Positions 58,451 through 64,000 of a stretch of DNA of 64,000 nucleotides are shown in pieces. The translations under genes were made by a program, and so were the position numbers. Origin of the DNA: Coprinopsis marcescibilis (Eukaryota; Basidiomycota; Agaricomycetes; Agaricales; Psathyrellaceae); NCBI GenBank assembly GCA_004369085.1, contig ML210255.1:33352-97351 (forward strand), in the 5' to 3' direction. The notes beneath the pieces were generated by a model. It did no database searches. It saw nothing but the letters and a program-made list of their open reading frames with translations, and was not told where the DNA came from. Numbering within the stretch: the stretch's first letter is position 1; the number at the start of each line of letters is the position of its first letter.

Positions 58451-59842
58451 ATGATCCGCAATGTTCTCCCAGCTCTAGTTCTCCTCCTCGGCGCCCTCTC
58501 GACTGTACAAGCTGTTCCTGGTTTCACTTTCCGTCCTCACAACCAACAGACGGCTGAAAAAGGAGTGAATGGTGGTTCACGACACGGTCATGGCCACAAG
58601 GAATGGTCAGCAGAATCTGGTGGTGGTGAGCACCGCGAGTTTGTGTGCGTACAACACGCTTCATTCAACAGACACGCGCCGCAGACGACTAATTATATTC
58701 ACCATCCGCTTATAGGCAATGTGCAACTCTCTCCCCCAACACTCAGGAGCAAGAGATGGAGGAGAAAAAGTTTACGCAGATGCTGAGGAAGCATCGTCGA
58801 CCTGGGCACAAGACTGGTGAATTGAAGCAGATTGATTTGCCGATTCATTTCCATATTATATATGCGAATGATACGCAGCAAGGTGGTATGCTCAAGTGAG
58901 TCGTCATCTATAGATCTTCTACTCTACGCAATTTGATTGTTCCGTCCTTTACAGGCCGTGGCAGATTGAACAGCAGATGTTCCGTTTGAACCTCGACTTT
59001 ATGTCCGCCAACATTCGGTTCTTTATTGCAAGCACATCCTATCGTTACGATCCGAGGTGGTTTAACACTGGTGTCGGCGAAGACTAGTAAGCTTCCATTC
59101 TATCCAACGCGTTTGTCCTTCACCAACGTGTATGCTTGCTACAGTGATTACGAGAAAGCACAAATGGGCAGCCACCGAATCGGTGACGAGCAGACTCTCA
59201 ATGTTTACACAGTAGGGTGAGTATACGCTCAATACTCTCGCACCGTCCCCCAGCACTAAACACCCGATCTCTCAGATGGGGTCCAGACAGAGCCGGCGCC
59301 TATGGCTACTCTCATTATCCCTCCAACTACCAGTACGACCCGGGTTGGGACGGCGTCCTCCTCAACTCAGTTACGATGCCTGGCGGATCGGAGGAAGGCC
59401 ACAACCTCGGCCGCACACTGGTACATGAGGTTGGACACTGGTCAGGGCTGATGCACACCTTCGAGGTTAGTCACGATCGAAAACTGCTGCTTGCTGGTGT
59501 TTCGTCAGCTAATTGGACTTCAGGGATACGACTGCTCGGGTCAAGGAGACTATGTAGCCGACACGCCAGTACATGCCGGCCCTTCTTACTACTGCGATAT
59601 CCCTATGGACACGTGTCCGGGCTACGAAGGAAATGATCCTGTTTGTGAGTAACGTTACTCTCCCCGCATTTCGATTAAAAGCTCTTTGCCATTCTGGGCG
59701 CTAATTCATCGTACCCTTGCGTTTTGTAGACAACTTCATGAACTACGCCGACAAGGATTATTGCAGAAGCGAGTTCACGCCGGGACAGATTGAAAGAATG
59801 AGGAACCAGCTGAAAATCTACCGAAATGTCGAGGATGCGTAG
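58451..59842 (+). CDS. Secreted M43 (pappalysin-like) metalloprotease 1
   Basis: Seven exons (58451..58644, 58716..58895, 58955..59086, 59145..59216, 59276..59465, 59524..59644, 59730..59842) give 333 residues. A signal peptide (IRNVLPALVLLLGALSTVQA) precedes a His/Gly-rich propeptide-like region and a CAT motif. The zinc site is HEVGHWSGLMHTF with His243, Glu244, His247 and His253. The Met-turn is NFMNYADKDYC. Cys pairs in GYDCSGQGD and YYCDIPMDTC are as expected for extracellular fungal M43B proteases, which cleave peptides outside the cell. The segment GWDGVLLNSVTMPGGS fits the fungal M43 pattern. It has a downstream paralog in tandem. Confidence 0.93.
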
Positions 59843-60650
59843 TCATTGGCTTTATTCTTTGCTTTTCAGAATTCATTTTTGTAGCACATTAATCATATTA
59901 TGGACTTTTTTGGAAGAGGGTTGATCATGAACGTGGATGGGCAGGACCGTGTAAATCAATATGTATATGCACTACTGTATTTACCCAGCCTGAGGGCTCG
60001 AAACAATTAAATGTAACCCTTCAGTCGTGAGCTGTCGATAGACAACCACTGTTCGGTCAGTCGGATCAAAGGACCGCCCCCCTGGCAAAGGTCCAGGGGT
60101 GGGTTTTTTGTTCTTTGCACAGTCCTTCATCCCATCGCCCGCCAGTGCTCTGTGGGGACACCGTACACTCAAAAGCAGTGTATCTACTGAGCGAGCCTCG
60201 ACCCCAGCTTTTTCTGAGCCGACCGAGAGACCCAGCACATCGTCTTGGCAGCCAGCTTGGCATCAGACGCACATGGCTGTCCGGGGCTAAGATATGTCAC
60301 CGCAAAGAACTGTCCTTGGAATTGTATCTTCTGCGGGTTTCATGGACCACTGGAAGGCGAAGTTAGCGGTGCATTATCATCACACCCTGCACCGGATAGC
60401 AGCGTGTAGGGCAGAGATGCCAAGAACTTTATGAAGGGCGTAGAACATTGACAGTGACACCCGGCAAGCTGTACGCGTGCTCGTACAAATACAGCTGCGG
60501 GCTTGCAGCCACGTTCCTTTCGTCTTTCCGCCTTCTCCGTCCATTGCACGGCGTCTTCTACACTCGGTGCATTGGGCGCGCTGACTCGGATTCGACGGAC
60601 GACCTCAACAGGACGGCAGCGCTCGACACGATCACGCATAGACCGGAAGC
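59843..60650. other. Spacer between the metalloproteases
   Basis: Intergenic. Frames overlap on both strands and carry no family signature. Confidence 0.5.
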
Positions 60651-62030
60651 ATGGTGTCCTCCAGGCTCACCGTCCTCTCTACCTTCCTCGTGCTGCTCTG
60701 CGCGCTCTCGGCGACGCAAGCCTACATTCCAGTCTTTCCTATCCATTCGCAAAAGAAGCAAGCAGGATTCGGAGGAGCGAGTGCGCATAAGGGCGAAGGG
60801 ACCTCGCATTCGCATTGGAAGCAGAAGGGAGCGCCAGGAGACAAAGAGTTCCTGTGAGTACCTTTAACTCAAGTGTTGCTCCTTAAGGTTATCATAGATG
60901 GGGGATGCTGACAACGTATTACTTACTATAGGGGATGTGCAACGTACACGCCTAGTGCTAAACATTTGGAGGCTGAGGAGACGATGTTTTCAGAGGAAAA
61001 GAAGAAGATGAAGTCAAATCATGGACCAGGAGACCGTCCGCCCATCAAGCTGCCAATAAATTTCCATGTGGTGTTTGAGAATCATACGCAGCCAGGCGGG
61101 ATGGTTTTGTGAGTACTACTTTATTTGAATTTAGTGTTTGAACTTGGAACTGACGTACGTACTGTAACTTTGAAGATCATGGCAGATTGAGCAGCAGATT
61201 ATCCGCACGAACCTCGACTTTGCTGGAACAGGGATTAGCTTCGAGTTGGGGAGTGTGACGCATAACAGGAATGCGAAGTGGTTCCATACGGGTGTTGGGA
61301 ATGACTAGTGAGCGCCGTCTGTCCTTCGTGAGCCTAGCGGCTGTTTATTAACGACGATCCTTAGTGAGTTCGAGAAAGCGCATATGCGAAAGATCCGGGC
61401 TGGTGATGCGAAGACCATTAATGTGTATACTGTCGGGTACGCCGAAAATGTCTGCCCTTTCAATGAGTACGCTCTAACTTGAATGTGTAATTTGTAGGTT
61501 CGGGGCTAACAGAAGCGGGGCCTACGGCTACGCGCACTATCCCTCGCATTACCAGAATGACCAGGGCTGGGACGGAGTTCTTCTGAACTACGCTACGCTG
61601 CCTGGTGGCTCAGAGGAGGGTGTTAACTTAGGGCGTGTGTTGACACATGAGATTGGACATTGGATGGGGCTACTGCATACCTTTGAGGTGAGTTGGCCCG
61701 CTTTTACATGCGCAGAACCAAGTTCAAACAGAAGCTGTAGGGCAACTCGTGTGATGGGCCCGGTGATTATGTGAACGATACGCCCACACATAACGGTCCT
61801 TCGTGGTACTGCGATGCCCCGATGGATACCTGTCCTGGGAAGGAAGGAACAGATCCCGTTCGTGAGTACTGTTGCCTCGTTCTCTTCTTTGTTTCGAATT
61901 CTCACTGTGTTGTGCAGACAACTTCATGAACTATGCAGTGAAGGACTACTGTGAGACAGAGTTCACATCGGGGCAGACCGAGCGCATGAGAGATCAGCTC
62001 CGGGTTTACCGAGGGGTTGAGAATGCTTGA
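60651..62030 (+). CDS. Secreted M43 (pappalysin-like) metalloprotease 2
   Basis: Seven exons (60651..60853, 60932..61108, 61176..61307, 61365..61436, 61498..61687, 61741..61861, 61918..62030) give 335 residues. The signal peptide is LTVLSTFLVLLCALSATQA. A His/Lys/Gly-rich segment and GCAT follow as in the neighbour. The zinc site is HEIGHWMGLLHTF with His245, Glu246, His249 and His255, and the Met-turn is NFMNYAVKDYC. Exons 3-7 have exactly the same lengths as in metalloprotease 1 (132, 72, 190, 121 and 113 nt), so the pair arose by tandem duplication. The propeptide part and residues around the cleft have diverged, which may change substrate choice. Confidence 0.93.
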
Positions 62031-62482
62031 TAACGTTCAGCTTGATAGTATGAGTGTACTTTACGCTTGGGACTCTGGGCGCTTGTTTCATGTTGTGCAT
62101 AGATGTATATCACGGACAATTCTCACTATTTTAATGCCACATCTAAATCAGAATTTGCGTTCCTGTCACGCCCAACTGCGTTTTCTCGACTTCGGGGGAG
62201 GTCGTTGTAACGGATCAAGGAGTAAGCTACGGATCAGGCCCGTGAGATGTTCCTTCGGCACCGATCGTGTCGCGCGCTTCGCTGTCGTTTTCTTCAGTCG
62301 TGACGCTCACAGCATTTTGCTTGCTACGCTCGTCTACATGACTGGGACAGTATCGCTCTGACTCCATTACTCGAACTTTCCTTGATAAAAGGATCTTTGC
62401 TTCGTCAGAATCAGGGGATATCTCAGCTGATTGCTCAGCAAAGCAGAGTCATTGTTGCCTGGACGAGGACCAGTGCTATATA
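62031..62482. other. Intergenic
   Basis: 3' flank of metalloprotease 2 and promoter of the PTH gene. No gene supported. Confidence 0.5.
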
Positions 62483-62483
62483 A
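62477..62483 (+). promoter_or_regulatory. TATA-like box touching the PTH start
   Basis: TATATAA overlaps the first base of the ATG at 62483. If it works as a TATA box, translation must start downstream, at 62588. Confidence 0.3.
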
Positions 62484-63429
62484 TGCTGTTCCTGCGATGG
62501 ACGGGGGTTACTTCTGCTGGGTTTAACGCATTTGGACGCTCTGCTTCGTCTTTTACTTCGAATTCAAGACCAACTGCCATCAGCGCTATGAAGAGTCGTC
62601 GACGCCAGAAGGGCGAATTTGCCGTTGGGATGGAGTATAGCACTGGGTCGGGTCAGCCTATACATCTGTTTGTAGCGGGCTTGGGCAACGCGACGCTGCC
62701 GGACACTAGGCATAGGTACGTCCGCTCCTTCCACGACTGTCATCTCCACTCTAACCACATTTTCTGGCATTCAGCATCGGCCAATACATCATCAACTCTC
62801 TTTCATCCGACCTTGACATTCGACTGAACCATGTTCGAGGAGGACAATTGGGTTCAAAGCTGGTTTCTCTACCATCGGCCTCGCACCCAGTGATGATCAC
62901 GCTCTTCAAGTCGAAGCAGCTCATGAACGTCTCTGGCCCGAGTATCGTGTCCAACTACAGGACGGCCTGCGCGTCGACTGGTGGTATTGGGAGCAAATCC
63001 GTTACAGGGCCTGGGAAGAACCTGGTTGTGCTCTCGGATTCCATTTCGCATGTGGCGCATAAGCTCTCTGCACGCTTCGGTGGGTCGGCCCAGGGACATA
63101 ACGGCATGAAGAGCATCAACGAGTGTTTGGGTGGTAAAGGCGATCGGTCGTTTTGGCAGTTTAGGGTTGGAGTTGGAAGGGGGAGTCCGAATGAGATACA
63201 GAAGGATGCGGATGCGGTGGAGTGGGTTATGGGACCTATAAGTGAACGCGAAAAGAAATTCTGGGGTGTTGGAGGGGGAGGGGTGAAGCAAATAATAAAT
63301 GAGTTGGATAAGGTTGTAAAGAAAATGGAGCAGGACGCGACGGCGAGGGAGAAGGAGTTTGAGGCAAAGGCAGCGGCGAGGGCGAATGTGTTGGCTCAGG
63401 GTAGAAAGCCTTCGCTTCAGGATGGATAA
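62483..63429 (+). CDS. PTH1: Peptidyl-tRNA hydrolase, PTH1 type
   Basis: Exons 62483..62715 and 62775..63429 give 295 residues. The enzyme releases peptides from prematurely dropped peptidyl-tRNA, in fungi mainly for mitochondrial translation. Motifs: FVAGLGNATLPDTRHSIG with catalytic His77, KSKQLMNVSG (usual KPxxYMNxSG), VVLSDSISH (the aspartate region) and GGSAQGHNGMKSI (usual GGHNGLKSI). The N-terminal 40 residues are Ser/Arg-rich with few acids, as in a mitochondrial presequence. The C-terminal 50 residues are a Lys/Glu/Ala helix beyond the bacterial length. Start uncertain: an in-frame ATG at 62588 would remove most of the presequence and would suit a TATA-like box that overlaps 62483. 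Confidence 0.88.
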
Positions 63430-64000
63430 TGGCCTGTAATCCCAAGAATGGGGTGAAACCCATTGTCGGATTCCGGCTGAGGCCATACAAAAGGACTTCA
63501 GACGTACTAGGAGGAGAGAAATTACTGCTACTACGACTAGCAAGCCAGCCCATCGAGAAGGGCTCTGCGAACATGTCTTTCTACTACCGATACGAGCACG
63601 TCCCATAGAAATAGACATAGGCTTCCAGTTCGGGGCGTTTCGGCAGTGCAAGCCGCTAAAAACCTGATCGGCATAATCTAATATATTAAGAGACAACGGG
63701 CTATGACGCAATATTATATAATATATTTACTAAGCAAAGAATCGCACGGTCACTACATTGAGCTCGCCGCGCGTCGGCTTCGGACATGTCCGACTATGTG
63801 TTCCCACGTTCCTGCCGCGCGTGTTCGCGTTCGAGTTTTCGCTGTTTCGTGACATTTTTGTGCATTTTCGCCGTAATATTGCCTGCCCATCAGTTTTATC
63901 CTTCTTTTACCTCACTTTTACCACTCTGTATTGCTTCTTTGATACCTGTCACTGCTCTTTTGTCATATCTTTTGCCCAAATCTGCTATTGTGTCCCACTG
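63430..64000. other. 3' flank, AT-rich end
   Basis: Contains an ATATTATATAATATATT patch near 63705. A gene may begin beyond the window; none is supported here. Confidence 0.45.

Overview
The window looks like nuclear DNA of a basidiomycete fungus, most likely an Agaricomycete. The genes have many short introns (about 50-75 nt) with GTRNGT donors and YAG acceptors. The protein families are also typical: DUF6699, a DUF6534-like membrane protein, a short F-box/leucine-rich protein, a multi-exon P450, paired secreted M43 metalloproteases and a TPR expansion. The TPR and M43 expansions remind me of Rhizoctonia/Ceratobasidium-type genomes, but that placement is inference. I saw no tRNA, rRNA, CRISPR array or virus. 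All exon structures were worked out by hand from splice signals, reading phase and family motifs.

Layout. 0-8 kb: a DUF6699 protein, a Ser-rich basic protein on the minus strand, and a pterin-4a-carbinolamine dehydratase-like gene. 8-13.5 kb: a 9-exon alpha/beta hydrolase ending in a peroxisomal-type AKL tripeptide, a minus-strand oxidoreductase-like (OXLD1-type) mitochondrial protein, and divergently from it cytochrome c peroxidase, with a possible spliced upstream small ORF. 14.0-15.2 kb: a 1,163-bp non-autonomous DNA transposon with 34-bp perfect terminal inverted repeats and an 8-bp target duplication. 16.4-18.0 kb: a DUF6534-like multipass membrane protein on the minus strand. 18-23.6 kb is gene-poor. 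23.6-26.8 kb: a 985-residue membrane protein with a very long Ser/Pro-rich tail.

28.0-44.5 kb is the most distinctive region: six head-to-tail paralogous TPR genes, all on the plus strand, each with a short leader exon, one phase-1 intron and one long TPR exon. The fifth copy is truncated, and a foldback repeat lies between copies 2 and 3.

44.7-64 kb: an MBIP-like nuclear protein, a PAQR (AdipoR/Izh3-like) receptor with a long helical N-terminal domain, an F-box protein, a P450 with a 14-nt micro-exon carrying its oxygen-binding motif, an unknown protein whose exons match internal repeats, two tandem secreted M43 metalloproteases with matching exon lengths, and a mitochondrial-type peptidyl-tRNA hydrolase.

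How genes work together: several encode mitochondrial proteins (CCP1, OXLD-like, probably the PCD-like protein, PTH1), but they are not one pathway. The TPR array is the best candidate for an undescribed system. It resembles the repeat part of fungal NACHT/CHAT-TPR proteins without any catalytic domain, and it carries a conserved leader ending in CDGxC.
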